Shown piece by piece: positions 33,894 through 44,575 of a stretch of DNA of 64,000 nucleotides. The stretch's first letter is position 1; each line of letters opens with the position of its first letter. The notes below the pieces were generated by a model. The model worked only from the letters and a program-made list of their open reading frames with translations, ran no database searches and had not been told where the DNA came from. The DNA is from Favolaschia claudopus (Eukaryota; Basidiomycota; Agaricomycetes; Agaricales; Mycenaceae), in NCBI GenBank assembly GCA_037176885.1, contig JAWWNJ010000023.1, positions 1,674,001 through 1,738,000 of the forward strand, in the 5' to 3' direction. Made by a program: the position numbers and the translations under genes.

Positions 33894-35266
33894 ATGTCCG
33901 CTCATGGTTCGACTTGGGGCGCGTTGGCGATCGCCGCTTACACTCAAAAGCTTAGCCGAACTGATCCTGCTAGTTACAGTAAGTCCGTTACCGGTGTCTT
34001 CGTATCTTTGTCTCCTGAAACAGTGCAGAGGCCAACATCAACTCGATTCCCAAGGAGCTTGTGCATCGCATTCTATCTTTCGTTCCGGAGTCGTTCGACT
34101 TGGATCCCTCTGCTTCTACGACTGACATCCATCGGCTCCGGGGCGTTTGCTACCTTTGGAGAGAGATCGTTCTCAACAATCCGGTCTTTTTCTCAAAGAT
34201 ACTGGTGGACTTCAAAAAACGTCCCGAGCATGTACGAGAATGGGTTTCTAGATCGCGCCAAGATGCTTTGACCATCTTCTTCTCATTGGGTTGCGCCGGA
34301 GAAAGAGTAGCTCCAGCCTATCGGCTCATCCTCGATTTGATCGACGTTCTTGCACCTTGCATCCCTCGGTGTAAAAAAATCTCTTTCCATGCGAACAGCG
34401 CATTTGCCGCCGGCCTTCTTTTCGACGTCCTCATGAAACTTAATGCGGGCTCTGTACCTGTCATTGACGTCGTCGCAGACGACGACGATACTGTACACCT
34501 ACCGAAAATGCTCACCGCAACGTCTGCCAATGTGCGACACATCGTTGCCCAACGCTGTGCACTGGGGGTTCTCCCGTCCTCTCTCACATTCCTCCAACTC
34601 GTTGACATCGCGCCAACTTCGCAGCTCACCGCGACGCACGTTAGAAACGCGTTCTCGGGCGCGCTTTCTCTGAAGGAACTTTTATTGCATCGAGTGACTA
34701 TCCAGTACGATATCGGCCCCCGCGTCGTCCTCCCCTCATTGACAGTTCTCGACATTCGTGCGTCCACCCGTGAAGAAGGGCTTATCGTCGAAGTAGTCGA
34801 GCTGCCGGAGCTGCTGGAGCTCGAGCTTGAGCTAGATGAAAGCGTCATATTCGACCTCGTCGTTGAGTCTCTCAGCCACGGGTCGAAGGTCCAGATGCTC
34901 TCTCTCGCCATAACGCCGTCTACTCTGGGTCGAACGCGTAATTTTTTTAGGACGGTCCCCCGGCTTCGCTGCCTGACCGTTAGTGGTTCCGCCGAAGCGT
35001 TAGAAACCACTATCGGAATGGTGGTGTTGACTTCGGCGGACGTCTTTCCGTTGATTGAACGCATGCAGTTTGGGGACGAGCTGGACGACGACCTTCTGCC
35101 CAGCATGTTCAGTGCTGTGGCTGCACGATCTCCCCAGGTGAAGCTTATATCGCCCGTCAGCGACGTTGTGCAGAATCATCGCCAGATGCAGTGCATGTTT
35201 TTGCGGGATGGTAAAGTGGTGAAGGAGCAACGATGCGTGGTCAATGGGTATTTTTGGGACGTCTAA
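33894..35266 (+). CDS. F-box-like protein with LRR-like repeats
   Basis: Probable substrate adaptor of an SCF ubiquitin ligase. Exon 1 starts at ATG 33894 (MSAHGSTWGALAIAAYTQKL) and ends at a GTAAGT donor after TAC A. The acceptor GTGCAG joins to KANINSIPKELVHRILSFVP, the F-box helix 1 pattern. HRLRGVCYLWREIVLNNPVF completes the F-box with the C..W motif. The remaining 330 residues have irregular Leu-rich strands (LKELLLHRVTIQ, VLDIRASTREE). Substrate unknown. The gene is convergent with the Helitron protein, with only 74 bp between stops, and divergent from hsp20. Confidence 0.75.
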
Positions 35267-35340
35267 CAGTGACACGGGGTTCAAGGTGATAGTGACAAGG
35301 ACATTTTTCTTACGCGACGTATTCAGTAGTATGTGAACTC

Positions 35341-38300
35341 TCAAGCTGAAAATTCAGCATATATAGCGGCTGATAGTTTGTAATCTGTGCCTTCAATTTT
35401 TTGCAATGAAATTGGATCGACGTTCGTGACATTACCACTTCTTATCGTCTCTCGACGAGTTGTAATCCCGTCGTGATACCAACAATCACCAGTTTGGTCT
35501 ACAACAATACAAGTGAAGTGTTTTTTCGTCTGTGAATGATAAATTAGACCTCTCAAATACATAGTTTTTACGCCAGAAGTCGTTGATATAACGATCCCAT
35601 GGTCCAAACGCAGGTTATACACCAATATTCGAAGAATTAGCAGAGGAGGGACGTTATGTAGAGTAGTATGATGGCGTAACAAGCACCGCCGGCCGTATAG
35701 TCGACATCTTGGACAAGTTCCGTTGTAATTGTCGAAATGGTAATCCAGCCAGTTCTGCAAGGTAGGTCCGTTAGGAAAAGCGCGAATCAGAGCGTTGTAA
35801 TTGAAGATGTTCGTGTAATTACCAAAAGTGTGATATGCAGCGTCTTGTGCGTAGCCGCATCCTTCGCAATATGGTTGGGCGAGACCGTAGTCGAAACCGT
35901 TGCTCAGAGCTTGCAGTAGGTTCTCTATAACCAAATATCTTTTACCCATGGGAAAATCATTAGGTGCTCGCTGGTGTAGAATTTGTCTAACGTGATCTCT
36001 CGCCTTTTCAGGTTCACGAGTGCTGCTAGTCAAAACGTGTAGCCACTCATGCAGCAGCGGATGAAGGTTGCTCATGAGCGCCGTCCATTTGTACGGATTT
36101 GAACTCCACACCCGATGCAACGGCGTGAAAACACTGTCGTATCCGCAGCTCCAATTTGCGTTGTCCCATAGAAGACCGACCGGTGGTAAGGCATGCTGGT
36201 TCACGTTGGATGCCGAGATATTGGAAGCGGTATATTGTGAGGAAACCATGAAGCCTGCGTTGACTTTTGTGGGCGAGGTCACATTCATGAACTTGTTTTC
36301 AGCAACAGGTGCCGTCGCTTGCGTTGTGAAGTCGATCACGCCTTGCATATAGTTCTGGGTGTCCGAGCTCGACGTTGGTCCAGGAACAGGTATCTGTGTT
36401 GGAAGTCCAAGTTGCATAACGCCTTGCATAGGGGCATCTGTATTCGTTGCATGATAATTATATGAAGATAATGCAACGACACCTTCTACAGGCGGGTGAA
36501 GAGGCGCACTGCTTTTCGGTAAACCAGTCTCAGTTTGAAGAGGCGCACCGTTTTTCGAGAAAGACGTATTTGCCGCGGTACTCTCTATACTATCTATAAC
36601 AAGGTTAGCCGTCGCATCGACCACTTTCATTTTTTTCGAGGCGGTAGTACCATCCGGTTGGTCCTCGTTTTTTCGTTTCTTGGTCTTTTTCTCGGTTATC
36701 TGTTGCCACGGTGAGTAATCAATATAAACAGGTATATCTGGGTCCACACGATCATCCCTTTTTATGGCTGGATGCAGATGTTCTGGTTCTTTGCGGTCTT
36801 TTTTCCACACAAGGTAGGAGCGCATTAGTTGATTACGAAAAATGCCAGTAACTGTGTTCGGGAGCTTTTTCTCGAATCGCATGGTTGTTATTTCGTCCAA
36901 GAGCTCCAATTCGCGAAATTCTTGTCTCAAATAACCGTGGATGCCGCAGGTAATCTTTCGATCGTCAAACCCTTGGACTATAGCAGTGTTACCCGCTTCG
37001 TTGCCTCTGGACAGCGCTACGTAGTAATTGGCGAACAATTTTCCGTGGTTGAGATGAACAACGTTGTTGCGTCTTGATTTTCCCTGTGCTCCATAGTCGG
37101 TCATCGAGAAGTTCTGTAGCACAAGGCATTGTTCTCGACTCAAAGACAGAAGTGTGTCGTCAGCCAGTAATGCCGTAACGTGAGTAGACACGCGTGCAAT
37201 TGGCACCACGTTTGTTGGCAAACCGTTTATTTTTATCTCTCTATCACCTTTCAACTTCAACTCGACGAACAAAGTTTCTAGTACTCTCTGACCATCTGGC
37301 CCTCTAGATTCTGTCCAACCCCGTACCAAGCCTTCTTGACCTTTGGTCATGCATAGTTCTGTCGCTTCATTTGCCTTCAACATCACGGGCATCCCCAAAC
37401 ATAATTTCAAACAACCCGCGACGTGTTCCGCTGTTGCAGATGGCGGAGCGTTCCACAGCTGCTGCTGTAGCAAAGGTCCGATCTTCTTATAACGCGCTTG
37501 CTCGCAGGCCTTCCATTTGATTTTATTGACAGCTTGGCTGCTCAGTTTGTCAACGGAATAGAATTTATGTAACGGTTGTCCAGTGTCCAAAGCAAATCTC
37601 TCAGCGCCGAGATCGTTTATAGTGTCTTTGTGAACGTTGAGTGAGGTGATAACGGATACGTTTCTGTATTTCTCTTCTTCAAGTCGAGGATGTCCGGGAC
37701 GGTCACTGACAACCCTCATTCGTAAGAAAGCCACATCTTCTGGCGTGCACGCGGCATACCGCATGTTTTCGAGAGCGGTGCGCAACTGCTGGTCCTCAGG
37801 ACTCTGCTTGCGTTGACGCATATTTTGTCTCAGGATCACTACCGTCGTAAACTGGTGCCACAATATCCTACCAAGTACAGCGGATTGCTCGTTCTTGGTG
37901 TCCAGAGCAAGATTAAGTCCTATATCTCTGTTAAAGAAAGTAGGACCTCTAATAGGAGGCAACTGAGCGAAATCCCCAGCGAGCAACACGTTCAAGCCTC
38001 CAAATTCGACGTTGTGTACGTTTCTTGCTTTCGCGGCCTGGCTTGCTAATGCGTGTAGGTCGAGGCACGACATCATCGAGATTTCATCAATGAAGATATA
38101 TTCCACCCCTTGTATTCTTTCGTTAACTGCGGCCATGGCTGTAGCTTCGTTTCGGATTCCGTTTAGATCATCTTTATTCTTGCTCTTTGTTTCCCTGGGT
38201 ACTTTGAAAACCGAATGGTAAGTAGATCCGTTTATCAAAGCTGCTGTTGAACCAGTAGGACCTAAAACCATGAATCTGTAGGCCTCTTTTCTCGCTTCAA

Positions 38301-41300
38301 AGAAGGCGATTACTGCATCTATAACTTGCGATTTACCTGTACCGCCCATACCACCTAGATACATTCTCAAAGGTGCTTGTGGCTTGTTGTTTGAAGCGTG
38401 ATCGGCAATTATACGGAACGCTCTTTCCTGCTCGGCATTCAAGGTGAACTTGGTACATATATCTTCGATCAGTTTTGCGTTCACCTCTACAGATACGTGT
38501 GTCGTTTCTCTCAGATAATTTCCCGGTAAAATTGTGACATTGTCTTGGACTTGTCGCTGAGTACCTGTGTTCGCAGCACGACTTGGCATGTCGGCTAATT
38601 TGTTGGCGGTAAAAGCTTTTCTTGTTTCTTTCACCAATTTCGCCCAGTTTATTCGGGACATGAAAGGTGTTTGTACCGAGGCAGCATATGGTACGACCTC
38701 GGAATCTTCTGGCCTGTTAAGCCATTTCGAATTTCGTATTATCTCAGTCATGTTCTGAACGTCGTTTTGTAGCTTTTGACTTCGGGTGCCGATCTGGAAA
38801 TCGGGATCTATGTCAACATCATCGCATTCGTACATTTCGTCGTTCTGTCTATGGTCTATTGCGTCGTCTCGTAATCCGAGAACGTTATGGTAAGAACTTT
38901 GTTTATTTTCATTGGCTCTTTTTTTCATGATCGCGTAGTGATCGTCCCGCGCGTCGTTGCACTCATATCTTATGTTAAAGTTACCAAGTATTTCCTTCTG
39001 TCTCTCATTGAACTCATGATCTAAAAAGGTTTGATCCCAGGTTGAATCTATCGTCTTCAGTTGGAGGGGATCACGCCAGGGCTTGAATAAAGTCAGTACC
39101 GTCATGCAATAAAATTCTCTGTCTCCAATATCCGCTCTAGGAATGGCGCCGTTTATGAAGTTGGGCACAACGTACGATATACGCCGAAAATCACAGCTTA
39201 CGTGGTGACTTTCGTATTGAGGATGGCTATTCAAGAAGTCATGTTTTGTCGGCCGTTCCTCCTCCTCGATTTCGTCTTGAGACGGTGAGCTACTTCTGTC
39301 AGACTTGGTGTCATCGCTACAATTTTCCGAAGTAGACGCCGTATCTGAGTCATAGTCGATAAAATCTGATAAGTCATCTTCGCTATCTTCATCATGATAT
39401 ATGTCCCGTGTATCTTCGTCCATTCGACCACTCGTTTTAACCCACAACTTAAAGTCAGCCATTTCCTTTGGGGTTCTCGTTTCTTTTTTGTGACACTGTA
39501 TCCATTCGTACAGATTTACACCCTCAAATACCAGCGGACGTTTTGTGTAGTCGTCTACGATCGAAGTTGCGACGATTCGTCCCATGTTTTTCTGCAAAGA
39601 TACCGAGTCCTCTTGTAAGTCTTGTTCAGCTTCGATGTTATTATTTTCCACGTTCCATGCGCCTTTAACGAAGTTGACATAGGATCTCCACGCAAAGTTA
39701 GCGAATTCGTGACTGGTATAGTGATCGGGGTTTTTCAAAAGGTACATACACGCCATCGGGCTCCCAATCTCCATCTTAGTTGACATGGAATTGATCATCT
39801 GTCTCATGAGTTTTTGAGGCATATCAGCGCCTGATTCTCCTTTGTTCAACGTTTCCGCGTTTCTGTCGAATACATCGAACACAGATGCAAATGTTTGGTA
39901 AGATTTTAGACCAATTTTTGAGACATAGTCAGATACGTACGAAATGACAGCCTTAACTGCCGTACCGGACATTAGGCTGGTACAATCCGTGTTACATCGG
40001 GAGAAAAACGTTACTAAAGGCGAGATTGTATTCAAATTGGGTTCCAAGTGCCGCAAATTCACATGACCATCGTCGTCTACAGTACTCTCCATGAACAGGT
40101 CTCTCGGAAACCGTGCTTTGCATATACCGTCTTTGTTCAAGCATCCACGCCGTTCATTGATATAGCCTTTCTTGAAACCTTTACCACGCTTCCTCCAGTC
40201 TTTCTTGTCTTTTGCGTAATCCTCATCGAGTATAGAAGGTTTGCAGGTGTGCGAGTTCGATCGTACTAACAAGTCATCCACTTGCTCCTTATATTCAGCC
40301 TTCCACAAGTCCAGGGCGTTGCAAATTTGACAGTTTCCCAAGCATTCTTTGTCGCTACAGATAGGTGGTGGCCTTTTTGGTACTGTCAACGTAGGTTTGA
40401 TATATGAAGGTCCTTTTGACTCCTGTTCGACTTTTGCACTTACTTCTGAGTAGGAACCACCGTAATATTGGCCTTGGTGCGCATTTTCAAGATATTCTAT
40501 CAAGCGTTTTGTGAAACGGCTGTCCCGGGCCATCAATTTATCCTTTATCTGTTGCGGTGACAGGGCATTCATCACCCAAAGCAACACATGCAAGTGTAGC
40601 GTCAATCGTCCCTGCTGTTCCACTGTGCCGTAGTAAGCTCGCGTATGGCCAAACGCTCCTGGATCTACTTTTTGCCAGCATAGTATTTCCTCGATGAACA
40701 CAGTCACCATGAAGTGAAAAAATCGAGCAGCCGCTACGGGATTTTTTGCGATAAGTTCGTCTCGTTCTTCGGAGCTTTTTATATCGGGTGAGTAAACGCA
40801 GCCGTTCTGTGCGAAGTACAAGGCTAGTGGATGTGTGTTTTCGTTCCAGGCCATTGTGACGAACCAGTTCGGAGCTCCCGTAAACGCCGTCAACGACCAT
40901 ATTTCGTTTCTCATGTGTTTCTTGGATGTTGCAAAGCCTGGTACGTGTGCTCCGATCGCGTCTAGGTCATTCATAAGACTGAAGCAATCCTTTTCACCTT
41001 GGGTAACAGGTTTCACGATGTCGCCCTTGGACATTCTGTCAGCAATATCACCTGCGACTTCTGGATTAATACGCATCAATTTTTGAGCAACGTCTCTGAA
41101 TTTCGACCGTCGAACAAAAATTCTGCTCCCCAAGGACGAGCCTTTGAGCTGTTCGTGGTTGAAAGCGATCATAGGAAAATACTGATCCGTTTGGAACCTT
41201 TTATCGTGATACAATAACAGATTTTGTTTCCTATCGACGTCCGTTATTCGTCTGAAATGTGAAGGATGACCTATGCCTCCTTTTCCGTAAGGGAATAACC

Positions 41301-42888
41301 AAGGAAACATACCGGGGTACGCGCCTTCATTTTTATAGAACGACTCGGGTACGTCTTTTCTTCCTATGCCTAAAATCTTCCCGTCTTGAGTTAAGTGTTG
41401 TAACGCGTAAGCTTTCAGGGTGCTAGTAGAAGCTTTATCATATTCCGCACCAGTTAATCCGTGCACTGCGAAACTGCAGTCACCTTGTGTCGTTCCGATC
41501 TCTTCGTTATCGTCGTTTACAGCTCTGGCTACTGCAGGGACTGAATCATTCGGCTCTGCATTTGTTCGTCGGTAATCGACTACAACCGGAACGTCCCTTA
41601 GACTGTACGAGTTTAAGTTTTCATGAGATATTTCCAGCTCCGCGTATCCTGAATGATTTAATTTCAGCCATTCTAACGCTGCTAATACTTTTTCTCGGCG
41701 CACCAGCATCGGTGTTCTATCAAAGTCTTCTTGTGTCGGGGCGGACGGACCCGTAAACACAAACGCTAATATTTCATTCATTTCAGATTTTGAAGGTGGC
41801 AGTTTGTGGTATATTTTGACGACGGGCGACGGAAACATTATGGCGTTGGCGTGCATGCGTACCCGACCAGAATTCACTCTGACGACACATCGGTTGTGTC
41901 TGACTTTTGCTATCATCATCTGTTCTGCGTATTTCAAGCCTTGAAGTTGTGGTGGTACGTCCCCTATCCAACAGTTATTTGCTAAAGCTACCTTGGGGAT
42001 TTTATTTTGAGCTATATCTTCTTCACAAGATATACATATATGAGTGCATCCACTTGCAAGTACGGGTCCCTCGCATTCTTCAATCGGGTCAGTTACACGA
42101 AATCTCTCTTTTCTCGTTACACCTTTTGTCTTCAACAAATTCAGATCATGCTTGAAGTCTTCGAGTTTCGTCAGTTTCGTCAGAGTAGTCAGACAACCGC
42201 AAACTGCACACCCTGCTTCCTCGAAATTACTTGGATCGAATCGAGCGGATATATTGCTGGATATACGATGCACGTCTTCGAATTGGAGAGGGCGAGGCGG
42301 GAATTCCGTGTTATCAAGACGTCCAGTGGCAAGTTTGCGTTTGAATCGAGCGCTATCACGGTGTCGTTGGTTTTTTTCCTGCTGATCAAGGTCATGGGCT
42401 GACGAATAAGACGGCTTGACGTTCTTTGTCTTCCGTTCGGGTTTCGACTCTTTCTTTTGTTCTTCGGGAATGAATCTCCAGAGGGAAACCAGATTGTCAT
42501 GAGCTTGACAATCATGAGCTGCGAGCACCGCTTTGATTTCTAATGCGCTTCGGTGTTTGGGGATTACAAGGTTGTGTAGCCTGCATATAGCCATTCCTTC
42601 TTCTCTAGTGAGTTTGGTAATAAGGATGTGGTAAGGTACTTTAGCTGCGACGAACGTAAGGTTTTTATCAAGCCCAATGTGCACCTCATCGTCTTTACAC
42701 TGATATTCAAAATTATAAGAGCCAAAACTGAGGCCATCGAGCTCACGACTGACGGTGATATAAGGATAGATCTCGTCGGCGCTATACTTGCCCTTTCGAG
42801 CGTGTCCTCTACCTCCGCCTTCCAAGACAAAGGCAGGGACAGTACACGGCAAACGAGGCGCATTTGATCGCGAAAGGTAACAAGCCAT
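35341..42888 (-). CDS. Helitron replication initiator-helicase (RepHel) with C-terminal protease-like domain
   Basis: Rolling-circle transposase. The chosen ATG at 42888 gives 2515 residues; the frame stays open to 43170 but upstream codes for an unlikely hydrophobic stretch. An N-terminal Cys/His-rich part includes CTHICISCEEDIAQNKIPK (DUF6570-like). The Helitron-like Rep domain follows, with the HUH motif LTLHLHVLLW (His765, His767) and the tyrosine motif SYVSDYVSK (Tyr984, Tyr988). The SF1B PIF1-type helicase has Walker A GGMGGTGKS (Lys1519), YIFIDEISMMS, LLAGDFAQLPPI, RQNMRQ and YYVALSR. The last 280 residues hold WDNANWSCGYDSVFTP (Cys2248) and KHFTCIVVDQTGDCWYHDG (His2457), a papain-fold protease pattern. 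The frame has no stop or shift over 7.5 kb, so it is probably intact. Element termini were not found. Confidence 0.92.
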   Translation of the reverse strand: MACYLSRSNAPRLPCTVPAFVLEGGGRGHARKGKYSADEIYPYITVSRELDGLSFGSYNFEYQCKDDEVHIGLDKNLTFVAAKVPYHILITKLTREEGMAICRLHNLVIPKHRSALEIKAVLAAHDCQAHDNLVSLWRFIPEEQKKESKPERKTKNVKPSYSSAHDLDQQEKNQRHRDSARFKRKLATGRLDNTEFPPRPLQFEDVHRISSNISARFDPSNFEEAGCAVCGCLTTLTKLTKLEDFKHDLNLLKTKGVTRKERFRVTDPIEECEGPVLASGCTHICISCEEDIAQNKIPKVALANNCWIGDVPPQLQGLKYAEQMMIAKVRHNRCVVRVNSGRVRMHANAIMFPSPVVKIYHKLPPSKSEMNEILAFVFTGPSAPTQEDFDRTPMLVRREKVLAALEWLKLNHSGYAELEISHENLNSYSLRDVPVVVDYRRTNAEPNDSVPAVARAVNDDNEEIGTTQGDCSFAVHGLTGAEYDKASTSTLKAYALQHLTQDGKILGIGRKDVPESFYKNEGAYPGMFPWLFPYGKGGIGHPSHFRRITDVDRKQNLLLYHDKRFQTDQYFPMIAFNHEQLKGSSLGSRIFVRRSKFRDVAQKLMRINPEVAGDIADRMSKGDIVKPVTQGEKDCFSLMNDLDAIGAHVPGFATSKKHMRNEIWSLTAFTGAPNWFVTMAWNENTHPLALYFAQNGCVYSPDIKSSEERDELIAKNPVAAARFFHFMVTVFIEEILCWQKVDPGAFGHTRAYYGTVEQQGRLTLHLHVLLWVMNALSPQQIKDKLMARDSRFTKRLIEYLENAHQGQYYGGSYSEVSAKVEQESKGPSYIKPTLTVPKRPPPICSDKECLGNCQICNALDLWKAEYKEQVDDLLVRSNSHTCKPSILDEDYAKDKKDWRKRGKGFKKGYINERRGCLNKDGICKARFPRDLFMESTVDDDGHVNLRHLEPNLNTISPLVTFFSRCNTDCTSLMSGTAVKAVISYVSDYVSKIGLKSYQTFASVFDVFDRNAETLNKGESGADMPQKLMRQMINSMSTKMEIGSPMACMYLLKNPDHYTSHEFANFAWRSYVNFVKGAWNVENNNIEAEQDLQEDSVSLQKNMGRIVATSIVDDYTKRPLVFEGVNLYEWIQCHKKETRTPKEMADFKLWVKTSGRMDEDTRDIYHDEDSEDDLSDFIDYDSDTASTSENCSDDTKSDRSSSPSQDEIEEEERPTKHDFLNSHPQYESHHVSCDFRRISYVVPNFINGAIPRADIGDREFYCMTVLTLFKPWRDPLQLKTIDSTWDQTFLDHEFNERQKEILGNFNIRYECNDARDDHYAIMKKRANENKQSSYHNVLGLRDDAIDHRQNDEMYECDDVDIDPDFQIGTRSQKLQNDVQNMTEIIRNSKWLNRPEDSEVVPYAASVQTPFMSRINWAKLVKETRKAFTANKLADMPSRAANTGTQRQVQDNVTILPGNYLRETTHVSVEVNAKLIEDICTKFTLNAEQERAFRIIADHASNNKPQAPLRMYLGGMGGTGKSQVIDAVIAFFEARKEAYRFMVLGPTGSTAALINGSTYHSVFKVPRETKSKNKDDLNGIRNEATAMAAVNERIQGVEYIFIDEISMMSCLDLHALASQAAKARNVHNVEFGGLNVLLAGDFAQLPPIRGPTFFNRDIGLNLALDTKNEQSAVLGRILWHQFTTVVILRQNMRQRKQSPEDQQLRTALENMRYAACTPEDVAFLRMRVVSDRPGHPRLEEEKYRNVSVITSLNVHKDTINDLGAERFALDTGQPLHKFYSVDKLSSQAVNKIKWKACEQARYKKIGPLLQQQLWNAPPSATAEHVAGCLKLCLGMPVMLKANEATELCMTKGQEGLVRGWTESRGPDGQRVLETLFVELKLKGDREIKINGLPTNVVPIARVSTHVTALLADDTLLSLSREQCLVLQNFSMTDYGAQGKSRRNNVVHLNHGKLFANYYVALSRGNEAGNTAIVQGFDDRKITCGIHGYLRQEFRELELLDEITTMRFEKKLPNTVTGIFRNQLMRSYLVWKKDRKEPEHLHPAIKRDDRVDPDIPVYIDYSPWQQITEKKTKKRKNEDQPDGTTASKKMKVVDATANLVIDSIESTAANTSFSKNGAPLQTETGLPKSSAPLHPPVEGVVALSSYNYHATNTDAPMQGVMQLGLPTQIPVPGPTSSSDTQNYMQGVIDFTTQATAPVAENKFMNVTSPTKVNAGFMVSSQYTASNISASNVNQHALPPVGLLWDNANWSCGYDSVFTPLHRVWSSNPYKWTALMSNLHPLLHEWLHVLTSSTREPEKARDHVRQILHQRAPNDFPMGKRYLVIENLLQALSNGFDYGLAQPYCEGCGYAQDAAYHTFGNYTNIFNYNALIRAFPNGPTLQNWLDYHFDNYNGTCPRCRLYGRRCLLRHHTTLHNVPPLLILRILVYNLRLDHGIVISTTSGVKTMYLRGLIYHSQTKKHFTCIVVDQTGDCWYHDGITTRRETIRSGNVTNVDPISLQKIEGTDYKLSAAIYAEFSA

Positions 42889-43170
42889 AGAATATAATGC
42901 TACACCACACAGCAGACACAGAACGTATAGCGCACATGTTATTGTGCAGCTATGCGATAACTGCTGAAATGCTGACGATGAATAAATGAGAACTTGGTAG
43001 CCGTTTATGGCGCCTCGCAGGGCAAAAAATTGGTCATAAGCATGATTGGTACAACTACTGGCGGCTGGGTTGCAAAACCACATAGCACGGATAATCTCTG
43101 CATAGTGCTCAGTCAACGTGTACGCAGTGCAAAGGGACCTTACGAGTAGGGAGTAGCTGGTAGCTGGCAA

Positions 43171-43339
43171 AATTCAAAGAAGTGTTTGTGATCGATCAAC
43201 AATAAACAACGGAAGTAGTTCGGGGCCAATGATTTACGTAACATCCTCCTGATCTGCGTTTCCTCCTTTCTACCATTATACTCCGCTAACCCTACACGTC
43301 TACTGCTGTTATAAGACGACTTATTTCGGGACTGCGGCA
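43171..43339. other. short divergent promoter region
   Basis: About 170-450 bp (depending on the Helitron start used) between the Helitron protein and the Cys-rich gene, which are transcribed away from each other. No motif was identified. Confidence 0.3.
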
Positions 43340-44386
43340 ATGTCACGTTCGGATAGTCCGTGCTACTGCGCGGAGCCACGTTCGGATAGTCCGTGCTACT
43401 GCGCGGAGCACGAAAGTGGAGGTTCCTTCAGACTTGCGCCAGACGACAATTCGAAGTTCTTGGAAGCGTTCTGGTGCAGGGTCTCACAACTGACCACCCG
43501 CACAAGAAACGACGACGGGGTATGGGTTGGTAGCGCAGAAGCTAAAGAGTGGAACGATGTTAATAAACAGGTGTGTTTAGGCATCCATCGCTTTACTTAT
43601 GATTACCATTCGATTCGTAGAGCTGCTCTCGGTGTCGGCGAGGACGAACATGGAGAGCGTGCTGTGTAGAGGACGACCAGTTAACGTGCCTTCCATGCCG
43701 CAACAGTAAAATGGGGTGCGACAGGAAGACAAAATTCATATTCGAGTACACCAAGGAGCAATTCTTCTCCAATATGGAGGACTTCATGCGCGTGTATGGT
43801 AAGAAGGAGCAAGCTGATTGTCGGCTATATCGCAAATGGGCGTCTCGCAAGTTGCGAGAGGCTACACCATACGGTCAATATCGGTACCACCACCTCACCC
43901 TGAAAAGCTAACGCCAAAATCCACAGCCAAACCTCCTCCGAATCGCGTAGAGTTGGGCGACACGTCTATTATTCTGCTAAATACTCGAGATTCTCTTCGC
44001 GATCGAGTAGAGCTGGGAGCTGCGTCCACTATAATCGTAAACCGTCATGCAGGTATGTATGTGTGCGTTTACTGATTTCCATGCTCAAATTTTACATGAT
44101 AGAAGCTACCCGCCCAGCAACTCGTGGTCCAGGCATTAATATTCAGGTTCCCATATGTGATAGGGAGAACCACGTAGCAAATACGCATTCTTCCGATCGT
44201 GCACGACTTGTCGAAGCACAAGTCCCCGTCCAAGCTAGCGACAGTCATCGAGCCGCCCTGACCGATTTAATACATTTTATATGGCAACGCTCAGACGAGC
44301 AAGAGCGTCCGAAGTTTCTACGCTCCCTTCAAGCGGAGATACAAGCGATGTATAGATATGGGGACTTCTGCACGGACATAAGTTAA
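43340..44386 (+). CDS. Cys-rich zinc-binding protein, unknown function
   Basis: Four exons close in phase: 43340-43570; from 43621 to the donor ATG|GTAAGA near 43799; from about 43852 to 44051; and from about 44103 to the TAA ending at 44386. The N-terminus contains a duplicated SDSPCYCAE unit encoded by a 33-bp DNA repeat. Across the first junction runs CSRCRRGRTWRACC, then LTCLPCRNSKMGCDRKTKF, a cluster of C-x2-C pairs with a Trp. This pattern recurs in many mushroom proteins and probably binds zinc and nucleic acid (inference). The middle has the repeated RVELG units; the C-terminal helix reads RAALTDLIHFIWQR. It is divergent from the Helitron gene. Confidence 0.7.
43344..43409 (+). repeat. 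33-bp tandem repeat, two copies
   Basis: CACGTTCGGATAGTCCGTGC begins each unit (43344-43376 and 43377-43409); the copies are identical. The repeat is in frame and encodes the doubled N-terminal motif of the Cys-rich gene. Confidence 0.9.
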
Positions 44387-44575
44387 AGTGGCTTATCGTT
44401 GCGTCGTGATTTGTTTTCGTTCGCTGTCGTTTGCTATCGCAATGTTTTCTGTACGCGTATAATGAATATCATTTGTAGTAAGCAGGTCCTTGTTCAGCAA
44501 ATAGCACAATGTAAACTTGTCCATGGTACATCAACAGGCCATCTGCTACAAGTATGCACGACCGTATATCTACTG

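Noticed and set aside
34318..35106. 262-residue minus-strand frame opposite the F-box gene at 33894
   Set aside because: Shadow of the real frame; composition (Ser/Thr/Arg) is typical of an antisense reading.
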